DNA of 64,000 nt from Podarcis raffonei (GCF_027172205.1 NC_070614.1:33656001-33720000), one strand, 5' to 3'; positions 43,201-56,142 are shown, counted from the first letter of the stretch. A program made the numbers and translations. Notes: generated from the letters alone by a model not told the origin.

Positions 43201-46200
43201 CCTTAAATTTATTTTTAATATCTTCTGCATATCCAAATTAACTTAACTTATTTATTTATCTTCTTTAAATGTCACCACAGTTCTTGAGCATCTTTCCATG
43301 CCCTCAAATACGACTGATGCCAACCTGGTTTCATTTTAGGTACCATTTAAAAACATGGATTTTCACCCTGACCTTTGGTACACTATGAATTCTACTGTTT
43401 AAGGCTAAGTGGAAGCTTTATTATTATTTAGTGATTATCATTATCTGTTTTAATTTTTATTGTAAGCTGGTCTGGGATCATGATCTGAGGAAGGATGGGA
43501 TGAAAATTCAAATAATCATATAAAATGTCTCTTTTCATTCTAGCTTCACCATTTCCTAAGGAGTATCTCATTTAACAATACTGGTGGAGAGACGGTGTCT
43601 TTTAATGAAAATGGTGAATTAGCATCTGGATTTGATATAATAAATTGGGTTACTTTCCCAAACCAATCTTTTTCAAAACTGAAGGTGGGAAGGATGGATC
43701 CATGGGCTACTCTGGATCAAGAGTTCACTATTAATGAGGTTATCACATGGCATTACATGTTTAATCAGGTGAGGCCCATGTATCGGTGCAAGAGGAAATA
43801 TTACAGTGCCATTTAATATCCACATGAAACTATTGCGGGCAGTCATTGGAGTTTCAGGGCGAGATGCCATCAGTATAGTGATGACACGCAGCTCTGTTTC
43901 CCCATAACATCTGAATCAGGAGAGGCTGTGCAGTCCCTGAACCATTGCCTGGATGCAGTGGTGAAATGGATGGTGACAAACAAGCTGAGCATGAATGTTG
44001 ACAAGATAGAGGTGTTGTGGGTGAAGAGCTCCCGTGTCTGAGAAATTGGTCAGCTGCCTACCCTCAAAGGGGTTACACTGCCCCTGAAAGAGAAAGTTCA
44101 CTCTTTACTGGTGCTTCTGGATCCAGTTCTGTCACAGGAGGCTCAGGAGGCCTCAGTGGCTAGAAATCCCTTTTACCAGCTGCAGCTGGTTCAAGAGCTA
44201 CAGCCAATCCTGGATCGGAAAAGCCTTGCCACCATAGCTCATGCATTGGTTACTTCAAAACCGGTTACTGAAATGAACTCTATGAGGGGCTTCCCTCGCA
44301 CTTGATCTGGAAGCTGCAGTTAGTGGAGAATACTCCAGCATGATTGCTGACAGGAGGGAAGGATTGTCAGCATGTCACACATGCGCTCAGAGATCTGCAC
44401 TGGTTGCCTATTTTGTGCCAGGCCAAATCTAGGGTGTTACTGGCTGGATCTATACTGACTGTAAAACTGCTATAAAAGAAATGTTATATAGCTCTCAATG
44501 CAATTTTACATTGACGATTTTACATGCATTTGTAACATTTTATACTGACCAGTGTGGATTAGTCCACTGTTAGTATATAAAGCTCTTACCAACTTGGAAC
44601 CAGTTTACCTATAAGATCACCTTACTCCATATGTGCCCACTCAGCTTATTTGATTGGCAGAATTGGCACTGCTACATGTGCCACATAATACCCATTCCTT
44701 GATCATTTAGTGTGGCAGCAGTACACTTTGGAACTCTCTGCCTATTGAGATCAAGCAGGTATATTCACTGTACTCCTGTTGGTGTCTGCTAAAAACCTTC
44801 CTGTTAAGCAAGCCTACCTAGATGCTGATAAATTGAGGTAATTTTAATCTGTTTTAGTATTTTAACTTTTGTATGTCTTTAATTATGGTTGTAAGGACGC
44901 GGGTGGCTCTGTGGTCTAAGCCACAGCGCCTAGGGCTTGCCGATCGGAAGGTCAGCAGTTCAAATCCCTGTGATGGGGTGAGCTCCCGTTGTTCAGTCCC
45001 AGCTTCTGCCAACCTAGCCGTTTGAAAGCATGCCAAAAAGTGCAAGTAGATAAATAGGTACCATTCCGGCGGGAAGGTAAACAGCATTAGCATGTGCTGC
45101 TCTGGTTCACCAGAAGCGACTTAGTCATGCTGACCACATGACCTGGAAGCTGTCTGCGGACAAACGCCGGCTCCCTCGGCCTATTGAGCGAGATGAGCAC
45201 CACAATCTCAGAGTCATCTGCAACTGGACCTAACGATCAGGGGTACCTTTATCTTTAATTATGGTTGTAATTTTTTCCTCAATTTTATTGTCTAATCTTT
45301 CTGTAAACCGCTTTGAGGTGTGTGGTGTTTTGTTTTGTTTTGTTTTGTTTTACAATCAAGTGGTATATAGATTTTATGAAATAAATAAATCAAAATTACA
45401 TAGGAAGCTTTTCCACCCTGAAGTGTGATTCATGTCAGCAGTGTTCTGGGTTGTCTGAAAGTTTCATATAAGCATCAAGCATCAGAGTTACAAGTTTTGT
45501 TCTCTGTGGCCGTAACAATGACAAGGAAATTAGGTTGCATTATATAAGGTTTTCTGAAGGCTGCTGCCAGGTTATATTGATATAACACATTATTCATGTG
45601 GCTGTCCTTGAAGAGAAGTGAGAAGCTTTAATTGCTTCAAAATGTGCTCTTTCCACAGGACTGTTTTTTTCTTGCTATTAACCAAATATATCAGAAATTA
45701 ATTTTCCCTTTTCTTTTTATGGCTAGGTGCTACCCCTTGCCAAGTGTAATGAAAATTGCCCCCCAGGCTATAGCAGAAAAAAGAAAGAGGGGAAGCCATT
45801 TTGTTGCTATGATTGTGTTCCATGTCCAGATGGAAAGATTTCAGACCAAATGGGTAAGAGAAACAAAATGGTGAACATACTATGCAATATTAAGACCAAC
45901 CTTGTGTTGTTGATAGTCTCTCAAATTCCTCCCCCATTTCCATCCAATAAATATCAGGGGGGAAAGATACATTCTATTATTGGTAAATATTCCAAATCAT
46001 TTTTCAGATACATGAATGTTTGTTTTGCTCTTTACATTTCAAGGTATTTTCTGTGCACACTTAGCTTTGGGATCTAACTTAACTGCTAGCCAACTTCTGT
46101 CCCCCCCCCCCCTGCGTTATAATGTGAATTTTACAAATGACTATAACTCTCTCCCTTTCTGGCCAAAATGATTGGAATTTGCAGGGGCATCAACCTGCAG

Positions 46201-47414
46201 GAGTAGATTAAGCCGGTCAAATTGCAGAGTAACAGTTATTGAGTGGTTTTGTTTGGGAAGTAAGAGAAATTCACTTCCCTGCTTAATCCCTTGTAGTAGG
46301 ATTTGACATCTGCAAACCCTATTGGAGCCCTTACTGATATATACTTAGAAGTAAATTGGTTTTAAACACTTAGGGGGGGATTATTAATCATCCCTATAGA
46401 TGCCTTCAGGAGAATAAGATATTTCTGTATACATTTTCATATAGAAGCTGCAGATCTGGAAAAATATAATTGCACAGACAGGAACAGACACATAATTTGT
46501 TCTGTTTTTCAGATATAGATGACTGTTTCCAATGCCCAGAAGATGAATTTCCAAACAAGAACAGAGACCAATGCCTCCCTAAGTCCATGAACTTCCTCTC
46601 TTTCTCAGAACCTTTGGGCACCACTTTAGTTTTTTTTATATTGGCTGCTTCTTTCACCACAGCTTTGGTACTAGGAATTTTCATCAAGTACAAGAACACT
46701 CCCATTGTCAAAGCCAACAATCGAGCTCTATCATTCTTTCTCCTCATCTCCCTGTTCCTCTGCAATCTTTGTGCTTTGCTATTCATCGGCCAGCCTCAGT
46801 GGGTGACCTGCTATTTACGGCAAACTGCTTTTGGCATCATATTTTCAGTAGCTGTTTCTTGTTTGCTGGCAAAAACAATCACTGTGGTTCTGGCTTTCAT
46901 GGCAACCAAGCCAGGATCCACAATGAGGAAATGGGTGGGGAGAAAATTGGCTATTTCTATTATTCTTGGCTGTTCTCTCATACAAGTCACTATTTGTAGT
47001 ATATGGCTATCTACTGCACCCCCATTCCCAAATTTCAACATGAACTCTTTGGTTGAAGAAATCATAATAGAATGTAATGAAGGGTCAATCACAATGTTTT
47101 ATTTTGTTCTGGGATACTTGGGATTGCTGGCTTTTGTCAGCCTCACTGTGGCTTTCCTAGCCAGAAAGTTGCCAGACAGTTTCAATGAAGCCAAGTTCAT
47201 CACTTTCAGCATGCTGGTATTTTGCAGTGTTTGGTTGTCCTTTGTTCCCTCTTATCTGAGCACCAAAGGGAAATACATGGTGGCTGTGGAGATCTTCTCC
47301 ATCTGGGTCTCCAGTGCTGGGTTAGTAGGCTGTATTTTTGTTCCTAAATGTTACATAATTATTCTGAGGCCTTCCCTGAATACCAAAGAGCAGCTAATAA
47401 GGAGGAATATGTAA
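40003..47414 (+). CDS. V2R gene 3: exons 2-6 intact, exon 1 not found
   Basis: Join 40003-40294, 41684-42553, 43544-43768, 45727-45853, 46513-47414. All five exons are open with GT-AG borders. The frame enters exon 2 in phase 2 as in its neighbours, so it needs an upstream exon. Ligand-domain lobes, nine linker cysteines and seven helices are all encoded. Exon 4 is one codon shorter (NEVITWH where others have NEEAITWH or NEGAVIWH). Without exon 1 there is no signal peptide or start codon. It may be a recently 5'-truncated pseudogene or may use a distant or unrecognised first exon. Sequence is closer to gene 4 than to genes 1 and 2 in exon 6 ([10 protein letters not shown]). Confidence 0.85.
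40521..40765 (+). mobile_element. CORE/MIR-like tRNA SINE in intron 2
   Basis: tRNA-type head GTGTGGTGTAGTGGTTAAGA ... GAACCGGGTTCCCC (degraded B box), a core CTGCTGGCTGACCTTGGGCT AGTCAC, and a tail GCCGCTTTGAGACTCCTTAG. Layout is like vertebrate CORE-SINEs and common in squamates. Confidence 0.75.
40896..41232 (-). mobile_element. CR1 LINE 3' fragment in intron 2
   Basis: The plus strand starts with ATAGAATCATAGAATCATAG, the inverted CR1 octamer tail. The minus frame reads [20 protein letters not shown] and [20 protein letters not shown], the CR1 ORF2 C-terminus. Confidence 0.9.
41684..42553 (+). CDS. V2R gene 3 exon 3
   Basis: 870 nt, open. [40 protein letters not shown], then a variable lobe 2 ([20 protein letters not shown]). 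Ends LQYWQ|GTAATG. Confidence 0.92.
42554..43543. other. Intron 3 of V2R gene 3: (TG)n tract only
   Basis: A (TG)n microsatellite at about 42719-42745; nothing else recognised. Confidence 0.5.
43544..43768 (+). CDS. V2R gene 3 exon 4
   Basis: 225 nt (75 codons). [45 protein letters not shown]. The single-codon deletion keeps the frame. Confidence 0.9.
43829..45385 (+). mobile_element. L2-type LINE, RT C-terminal half plus 3' UTR
   Basis: Begins about 60 bp after the exon 4 donor. Plus-strand reading has a degraded YSDDTQLC (YADD box), [37 protein letters not shown] and later LHWLPI-like codons, then the L2 3' UTR ending AATAAATAAATC. Many stops. Interrupted by a Sauria SINE. Confidence 0.75.
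44895..45256 (+). mobile_element. Sauria SINE inside the L2 copy
   Basis: 362 bp, from GGACGCGGGTGGCTCTGTGG to GGGGTACCTTTATCTTT, flanked by a 14-bp duplication AATTATGGTTGTAA (44881-44894 and 45257-45270). More diverged from consensus than the copy at 11313, for example in the B box (AGTTCAAATCC). Confidence 0.92.
45727..45853 (+). CDS. V2R gene 3 exon 5 (cysteine-rich linker)
   Basis: 127 nt. [37 protein letters not shown]; donor ATG|GGTAAG read as G|GTAAGA. Confidence 0.92.
46513..47414 (+). CDS. V2R gene 3 exon 6 (seven-helix domain)
   Basis: 902 nt, stop [23 protein letters not shown], seven hydrophobic segments, [20 protein letters not shown] at the end. No break despite the missing exon 1. 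Confidence 0.95.
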
Positions 47415-47465
47415 ATGTATTCCTTCAATTGCAAGTAGTAAGTAAGTGTGTCTTATATTTGTGTA

Positions 47466-47820
47466 CAGTGGTACCTCGCAAGACGAATGCCTCACAAGAC
47501 AAAAAACTCGCTAGATGAAAGGGGTTTTTGTTTTTTGAGCTGCTTTGCAAGACGATTTTCCCTATGGGCTTGCTTCGCAAGACGGAAGCGTCTTGCAAGT
47601 TTGTTTCCTTTTTCTTAACACCGTTAATACAGTTGCAACTTGACTTTGAGGAGCAACTCATAGAACGCTGTGTGGTAGCCTTTTTTGAGGTTTTTAAAGA
47701 CTTTAGTGATTTTTGAAGCTTTTCCAAAACTTTTCCAAAACCGTGCTTCGCAAGACAAAAAAAACCGCAAGACGACAAAACTCGCGGAATGAATTAATTT
47801 CGTCTTTCAAGGCACCACTG
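47466..47820. mobile_element. Tc1/mariner-like MITE (CAGTGGTACCTCGCAAGACG type)
   Basis: 355 bp with inverted ends CAGTGGTACCTCGCAAGACG and an imperfect complement ending GGCACCACTG, both next to TA, and an internal palindromic layout. No transposase. Confidence 0.8.
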
Positions 47821-47822
47821 TA

Positions 47823-48904
47823 ATGAATGCCTTATAGGTCTTTCCATGGTACTTTTAGTGGAGGTTGACCCCTTATGGCAAACAAGAATGAGGCCTCCCA
47901 ACTGAAATGCCAAGCAAAATGTGTAAACATTATCATAAAATCTCAAAGACACACTCTTTCTTGTTCCACATGTTTCTCTATAATCCATTTGAGCTGTCAG
48001 TCCCCCTCATCCCTCATACTGGTGAGTCAGCAATCTGCACCACACGGCCAAACTCAGTACAAAAACTTGCTTGCTGATCCATCTTTGCCTCTTCCCTCCT
48101 TAGAGAACAATGCCATCCCATCCATCACACATAAAAACCTAGTCTTAATGTTGCTAGTGGCTGCCAGTTCTTGCCCATCATTGGAAGTCTCCTGATGCTT
48201 TAATGTGTGAGGCATGGTTCACCAATGTCTGAAACATCACTTTGTCAGAATACTTGAACAGACAAACATGGGTGGTCTAGGGGTCTTCCTATAGCTCTCC
48301 ACCTTCTCATTCTTTGTCATTCTTGAGGTATTTCAATATTCAAGCAAAATAGTAATTTGGCACACTGGTTTGCTGTTATTATTTAATTTTGGAACTCTGC
48401 ATTACTTTTTCTCTGTTACTTATATGTATTTTTCAATAAACAGATAATACAAAACATTGCTATAGTCAAGATTTCCCATCCATCTGTCTTCCGCCAGAAG
48501 AAACCAAGTAATAGTAAAGTTGTGTGTTAATGGAGTTACTGACTCTCTGTCCTGTTGTCAGGCTGGCAATTTAGGCAATTTAGGCACTGTTGTCAGGCTG
48601 GCAATTTAGGCACTGAATCTAACCTTAGCAGTTGTACTGTTTGGGTGGACTCAGTGGGAGGAGTAGTCTTGTTCTTCCATGTCCGCTTCCTCTGGTCAAT
48701 GTTTAACTAAGAGGTATCAGATAAACACAGCTACTGGTGAACTTGTTGTGGATATGAGTTTCTCCTCTTCCTCCTTCAGGTATTTAAAACATATATTCCA
48801 TCCACAATCACACTGTAATACACTTTATTGTAATATGCTATATTGGAAGCCTCCCTGTGATCCTCAAATGAATAGTGATATAAAAATTTAATGAAATAAT
48901 AATA
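47823..48904. other. Intergenic, with a short tandem duplication
   Basis: No gene or known element. Near 48551-48617 the phrase GTTGTCAGGCTGGCAATTTA occurs twice in tandem. Confidence 0.5.
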
Positions 48905-49504
48905 CAGTCGTACCTTGGTTGATGAACACCTTAGCAGTAAAACGTTTTGGTTCCCGAATGCCACAAATCTGGAAGTGAGTGTTGTTGAGGTTTGTGAGAA
49001 ACTGCAGCTTTGAAGTGGACAATTAGTGAGTTGGCAAGAAGCCAAATTAAACAAGAGTACATGCGAAAGTCTGCTTGGAGATAGGGAAGCCTAGCAATAG
49101 GTGATGATTGGCTAAAAGTTTTCCCTTATAAGCAGCATGACACAGTAGTTTGGTGTTAGAGTTCAGAGGTTGGTGTGTTAAGTTTGAATTGAGTCTGTGT
49201 ATATAATAACTTGCACAAAGCTGTGCTATACTCTGTATATAATGAAAGCAAATACAAATCAAGTTACTGTTCAGCACGTTATGTTCCTGAGTCGTCATCC
49301 TGGACTACACAGACTTAGCAGCCGGTAGAAGAGAGTTTTGGTTGAGATCTATCAACAAGTGTTTCAGTTTGTGAACGTTCTTTTGGAAGCCAAACGTCTG
49401 ATGGGGCTTCTGTGACTTCCAGTTGTCTGCAGGAAGCTCCTGCAGAAGCCGTGCGTTGAACGGACTTCAGGAATGGATTCCATTCAGCTTCCAAGGTATG
49501 ACTG
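48905..49504. mobile_element. MITE (CAGTCGTACCTTGGTTG type) split by a solo LTR
   Basis: Ends CAGTCGTACCTTGG and CCAAGGTATGACTG are inverted repeats bordered by TA. Its two halves are 48905-48982 and 49358-49504. Confidence 0.8.
48983..49357. mobile_element. Solo LTR (375 bp) inside a MITE
   Basis: LTR fossil with inverted ends TGTTGA and TCAACA, flanked by the 5-bp duplication AGTGT (48978-48982 and 49358-49362). A TATAA-type box (CCCTTATAAGC) lies near 49130. No internal region. Younger than the MITE it interrupts. Confidence 0.85.
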
Positions 49505-49554
49505 TAATAATAGTAGTAGCCTGGCAGGATTGCTTTGTAAGGATTGCTGAGATA

Positions 49555-49780
49555 CAGTGGTACCTCGGGTTAATAACTTAATTCGTTCTGGAGGTCCATT
49601 CTTAACCTGAAACTGTTCTTAACCTGAAGCACCACTTTAGCTAATGGGGCCTCCCACTGCTGCTGCACCGCTGCTGCACGATTTCTGTTCTCATCCTGAA
49701 GCAAAGTTCTTAACCTGAGGTACTATTTCTGGGTTAGCGGAGTCTGTAACCCGAAGCATCTGTAACCCAAGGTACCACTA
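49555..49780. mobile_element. MITE (CAGTGGTACCTCGGGTTA type)
   Basis: 226 bp, near-palindromic, bordered by TA; contains TTCTTAACCTGAAGCACCAC and GCACGATTTCTGTTCTCATC. Same family as 58712-58936 and 61293-61534, here in the opposite orientation. Confidence 0.85.
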
Positions 49781-49799
49781 TATATCAAACATATTTTCT

Positions 49800-50099
49800 T
49801 CTCTTCTTCTGATGCAAGTCGTGTATTGTACAATGCAATACTCTTGGGAGATTAGTCTGGAACCTTTAATTATCACAAATTACTCAGGGACATAATCCAT
49901 CTGCTCAAGCCTCCTATGGATTTCTGGAGCTCACAAGCAGAATCAATAACACAGTCTGAAAGTTGATAAAAAATATCCAGTCCTATTAAGTGCTGGTGTG
50001 TTGGTTGGTGAACAGGCAGAGCTGCAGCTGCCCGCCTGATCTTCAGTGATGTATCCAGTCTGGTAGCCGATAATAGATCATTTCCGGGCATTCTTTTTG
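49800..50099 (+). promoter_or_regulatory. Conserved upstream block of V2R gene 4 (putative promoter)
   Basis: GATGCAAGT, ACAATGCAATACTCTTGGGA, AATTATCACAAATTACTCAG, then ATCAATAACACAGTCTGAAA. Core and spacing match the blocks of genes 1, 2 and 5. The MITE ends only about 20 bp upstream, so the block must start after 49781. Confidence 0.55.
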
Positions 50100-50338
50100 A
50101 TGAATTCACCCAAGATGATAGGGGTATTTGCTTTTCTGCTTCTCATTTTGGGTCTCCCTCAACTTGACTGCAAGGCGCCAGCTCCTATGTGTACCATGAT
50201 TGATCCATTCCTGGTCCCACACCAGTATTATAAGAAAGGGGATATAAACATTGACATGATTGCCTCACTAAACACCTTCATCTTTGATGAAATACCATTC
50301 AACAACCAGCCAACAACAAAGATGACAGATGAACTTAT
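50100..50338 (+). CDS. V2R gene 4 exon 1
   Basis: 239 nt, donor AT|GTAAGG (phase 2). [40 protein letters not shown]. The region after the YYKKGDINI motif differs strongly from gene 1. Confidence 0.9.
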
Positions 50339-53300
50339 GTAAGGAATTATGTAAGGCTGAATAGAATCACATATGTTATACAAGCAGCAACATGATCAGA
50401 GAACAGGAGTTTTTTTGTATTTAGGTTTAATAGCAGGTTTATTAAAATTGTGTATGGTTTTTCCTTTACATGATGTGTTTGACATTTCTGTGATTTTTTT
50501 TTTTTGTGCTTACGTTGCTTTCTTATTCTTCATGACCACTCTATATTCCACATTTTCCTCATTCACCTCATATTATTTAATGGCCTTCACAATCCCTTCC
50601 TATTTCTTCTAATAAGTATTACAATACATTGATATGAAATTAAAAAGCAGGGTATAATAGAAGAAGTTTTTAGAAGGGTGAGACAAAAGAAAGGAAGGTA
50701 TCATTACATATAGATGGATTAATTTAAATCAGTTATAAGGGGTTATTTCATCTGACATTTTTATTCCAAAATTGAATGGGAAAGGCTCATCTCTCCATAA
50801 ACCTGTTTTGAAGATTATATTTTATAGTATTTATATTGTATGTCAGCTTTATCACCATAATATTATCTCAAGTTTTCTTCAGCCATTCTACAGTTATGGG
50901 GGAATTCTCCATTGCTGGGCTATACATAGTTTGACCCTTGTCAAAATGTTTATTGCTAGTTGTAGATCAGCATTTATTACTTCAGATTGCATGCAAAGGA
51001 GGACTGTTTTTGGGTACATGGTAATACATAATCATGCAGAATTGTGGCCTCCAAATGTATTGTTTTAACATGTATAAAGTCTGTAGTAGTTCTTTTACAT
51101 CTCCAACAGTACATATTTTGACTGCATCTTTTGCTCAGTTTATGTTGAGTAAAATACCATTGAAATATTTCCTTATTTTTTCCCTTTAAATTAATGCACT
51201 CTAGCATAGCTGGAATATTTTTAAATACCAAGCAACCTTCTGCCTGTGACATTGTTAAACTGAATTGCATTATACACCATTTCTATTTCTTCTTATTTGA
51301 TGGTTGTGTTTCTGCTCTTTTTATCTGGGAGATACATATTTTGTACTAACATCTTTTCTATCAATATGTGACAAAAGATTCTCAAATGGGATTTAGGGAT
51401 AGGGTATTCCATGCTTTATCTGCAGTTGTTCCATTATGGAACCAATCCTCTGCACAAGAAGCTGGCATAAAGTACACCAATGTAAATTAAGCCAGAATAA
51501 AGTTCTGTGCTTAAAACTAGTGGTGCAAAAACAAGCCTTTAAAAGAGGTTTCTATGCTGGGTTTCCAGGTTATGTGATCAATCAGAAAGGACCTAGGATC
51601 TAGCCTCTACACTCCCCACAATCCTACCTATTCCATATTTGCAAAACACTTCTTTTGGATACTTGCAATGACCTTGGTTCAGTCAGCTAAGCCCTGCCTG
51701 ACATGGAATAAGCCAGTTACACTGACATATCTTTGGCTGAGCTGGGGTTGTTGGGGACTTAATATTCGTGAGCTAGGAATCAGCTCATGAGCCAGCCCAA
51801 AATCATGAAAATGAGATTTCTGATTTTACATGGCATTAAACACAGGCACAGCTGGCAGTGTAAGTCCTAGAAAAGGGGCACCCCGGGAGTATACCATGGC
51901 AAGACCAGGGAGGGGGTGGACTTAGCCTGGATTCTAAACCCTTTCAGCTAAGTTATGTGACCAGCAAATCCTGTATGAAACAATATTTTAAAAGCTTGTT
52001 TTCCTTCTACCAGGAACAGCCCCACTGCTACACAGGGTTTGAAACTGGTGTAACTTTGCTTAATTTACTTATACCTATATTCTAAACAAACTGCTTGTTT
52101 AACCTGGAGGTTGGCTGTATGAATTGTGTATTGCTTTGTAATGATTTGTTGGGTCTCTGGACCGTAATAAAGGTCGATGATGATAATTTACTTATACCAG
52201 CCAGGGCTGGATTTGGGTTTGATGAGGCCCTAAACTACTGAAGGTAATGGGGCCCTTTATATGTCCAGCTGTCCTTTGTCAACAACCAACTGCCGCTGTT
52301 TTTTTGTGTTGAATATATGCTATATGGTAATTTATGGATCTAATATGTATTTAAAGCCATTTGCACATAACAAAATATGTATTTTATCAAAGTAATTGTT
52401 GAACTGAAATACAATTAAGAAGTATATTAATAGTGAAATACAATTAAGAAGAAGTATAGGGGGGGCAAGAGAGTGGGGCCCTAAGCTATAGCTTGTTCGG
52501 CTTATATGTAAATCTGGCACTGACACCAGCTAACATCATCATCATCATTTACCCACCCTTCACCCAAAGCTCCCAGGGTGACTTACAATAGTAAAACACA
52601 ACATTAAAAACAGTATAAAACAATATACAGGAGCAAAAATAAGTTGGGTCCTAAAAATATACATCTCAGGTGTCAAAAGCCAGGGTAAAGAGGTGTATTT
52701 TGGCATTCACCAGAAACTGTGTAATGAAGGTGCCAGACACACCTCTGTGGGGAGGGAGTTCCGCAGCTTTTAGATTTTCAGCTTTTAGATTTCCATATAT
52801 AGGGCTAGACCATTGTTTAAATATTGTTTTTTATTTATTTATTTATTTATTTTGGATAAGGCCTTGTCAAATGCATTTTTGCCCAAAACACAATGGGCAG
52901 ACTGAATAAATAAATGACTCATCCTTGTTCTGAAAAGGATGATTGATCCTTTATTATTAATAATAACACACATGATACAATTCTTTTCTTTAGGACAAAG
53001 TCTAAGAACTACCAGCATATCCTGTCTCTGGTTTTTGCAGTGAATGAGATAAATAAAAACCTGGAGACCTTACTAAATGTCAGCCTTGGCTTTCACATTT
53101 ATGACAGTTATCTAAATGCAAGAATGATCCATCAGAATACTTTGAAACTTCTTTCCAGCCAGAAAACAATTGTTCCCAACTTCAAATGTTTTAAGCAAAA
53201 GAATATGATAGCTGTCATCGGAGGACTTAGCTTTGAAATTTCCTTTTACATGACTACTCTTTTAGGCATCTACAAGATTCCACAGGTAGAACAAATCACC

Positions 53301-54301
53301 TGACATTATAAGTTTTCCATAGATTGTATTATGTTTATCCAATAAAATATGATAGTGAACTATTTGGACCTTCACAAATAGCTTCATTTCAGATGGTTTG
53401 TGGACTTGTTGCAGGGTCACTGAAGAAGATCTTATTGTATTGAGTGGTTGATTGGGCAAGGTGTGCCACCCACCCTTGTTGATGGTCTTCAGTTCCCATC
53501 AGCTCCAATGAGCTTTGCCAATAGATAGGGATATGATAGTTATATTGCAACAATTCTGGAGGATCATAGACTCCCTATCTCTGGGCTAGAAGATGCTCCC
53601 TCAAGTATCCTTAATCCAAACCATGTAGGGCTCTAATGGTAAGCACCAGCACTTTGAACTGTCCTTGTGACAATTTATTATCATGCTATTCCATATATGC
53701 AGCATATGTGTTCATATATTCAATTTTTGCCAAGCTTAGTAGCATAACTGCTGCTTTTACTGCTAAGTAGTGTTAGGAACTAAGACAATGTGGGAAGGTG
53801 TATGAAGTGCTTACTTCCTATGGCAGAGAGTCACAATTGTTGATACATAGAAAACCTGCAAACTGTCAGGGACTTGGCAATTTGACCCTTCCAGTGAGGA
53901 GGAAGACAGTTTAGAATTACAACAGGGGTTTGAGCGAGGTCACAGCCCAGAGGCAGATGAGGGGGAAAGTTGGGAAATAATGGGAGCGGAGGAAGGAGAG
54001 GAGCACCGGAGGGGTGACAGCAGACAGACACAGTGTCTTTAGAAAGCATTCCAGAACCCCCCTCTCCCAGGACCCAGCAATCCTTGAAAGTAGGAGAGCA
54101 AAGAGCTCAAAGGCAGGGGGCACTTACTGTATCAGCACCTGTAGAGGAGATTATGTGACTGACGAATGAGGACATGGAAGAGGCGGGGGGTGGAGATTCA
54201 CTCGGGACAATGCCATTATCCATATTTTAACATATTTTTAATCTTTTGTTGGAAGCCCCCCAGAGTGACTGGGGAATCCCAGCCAGATGGGCAGGGTATA
54301 A

Positions 54302-54347
<46 letters not shown>

Positions 54348-56103
54348 GGCTGGGTGCTATGGCCTCTCTCTGTAAATATTGAATCAAAAGTGGACGGTAA
54401 GAAACATTTCCTTGTCTTTGTACGTTCCTGGCAACCAGCCGTGGGAGTTGCTGGCAGCAGCCTGACACAAACTAATTGACATTTCACCTGCATGCCACAA
54501 ACAAAAAGATAGAGTATGAATTTCTGAAAGTATGACATTTAGCATAAAATGAACTGAATTAATCTAGTGCTCTACAATTAAACTACAGAATGAATTCATG
54601 AATTAAAAGATGTGTATACAAAAATGAGAGCAGGAAGCCTGGCAACAAGGAAGGGGAAAATATGGTGCTATTACATTATTAATCTAATTGCATAATGTCA
54701 TTGTATGATTATTTTTTGATGAATGTATAATTTTTATTTGGCTTAGATTGCCTACTGTGTGAATGCTCCAGAGATGGATGATAAAAGCCAGCTCCCTCCA
54801 TTCTACCGGATGGTGCCCAATGAAGAGTATCAGTATGAAGGGATTGTCAAGCTTCTTCTTCATTTCCAATGGACGTGGGTTGGGATCCTCTCAATGGAGA
54901 ATGATAATGGAGAGAAATTTGTGCAGACTTTAATGCCAATGCTTTTGAAGCATGGAATCTGCACAGCCCTCAATGAAAAAATACCAGCCACAACTCATGC
55001 TGTAGAGACGTTGAGTTCATTTGACTCTATCCTGGACAAGGCCAGTTATCTATCCAATTCTGAAGTCAATGTATTGATAGTAAATGCAGAAACTGGTGTC
55101 ATGACATATTTGACATGGGTAATGCTTATATATGCAATGCTGAAAGATATAAAAGTGACATCCATCAGTAAAGTGTGGATAACAACAGCCCAGTGGGATT
55201 TCTCAGCTGACGTGATGCACAGGGCTTTTGACATACAGGTGTTTCATGGTTCATTATCTCTTGCAATACACTCAAATGAAGACTTGGGTTTCAGAAAATT
55301 CCTTCAGGTCTTACATGCTAAGACGTCCAAAGACAATGATTTTTTGAGGATCTTCTGGCAGCAAGCATTCAACTGCTCATTTCCTGATTCTAAGGAGGAA
55401 GAGATGAGATCAGTTACTTGCACTGGTGAAGAGAAGCTGAACAGTCTCCCGGGGACTCTCTTTGAAATAAGTATGACTGGCCAAAGCTATAGCATCTACA
55501 ATGCAGTTCATGCCATAGCACATAGTTTACAGAAAATGTACTCATCCAGGCAAAAACACAGAGCAATGTTGGACAGAAGTAGATTGGATCTTCCAGAAGT
55601 GCAACCTTGGCAGGTAATTTTCATATGAAAACTAGCTCTCCTGTAATATGTAGTTTGTTGTGTGATGACACACAATTCAGGAAATTCAGATCCATGCACT
55701 ATATTCCTTATTCCGTGAATACACTGGTCACTCCTGTTCCCAGACCTCTTTCCTTACCTGCCACCTGAAAGCACAGCAGAAGTCATCAATCTGTTGAAGG
55801 TCAATTCATTTCCCACTCCCCTTAAAAGTTATTGATGCTAATCAATGAAGATTCAGGAATTCTATGTCACTATAGGTTGATGAATGAAGAAATATGTGTT
55901 AAGAGGGAATAAGAAAAAGAGCTTGTATCATAGTGCCATGTCGACACCGAAAGCGTCTTCTAGGGACACATCTCTGTAAAGTTACATTTTAAGTGTATGA
56001 ATAAGGAGGGTAATGTTTGCCATCTGATATATGCTGGATGGGATAGATTTTATAAGTGAATGAGCTATTCTCAAAGTAAATATTTCTGAAATGAAGTGGT
56101 AGA

Positions 56104-56142
<39 letters not shown>

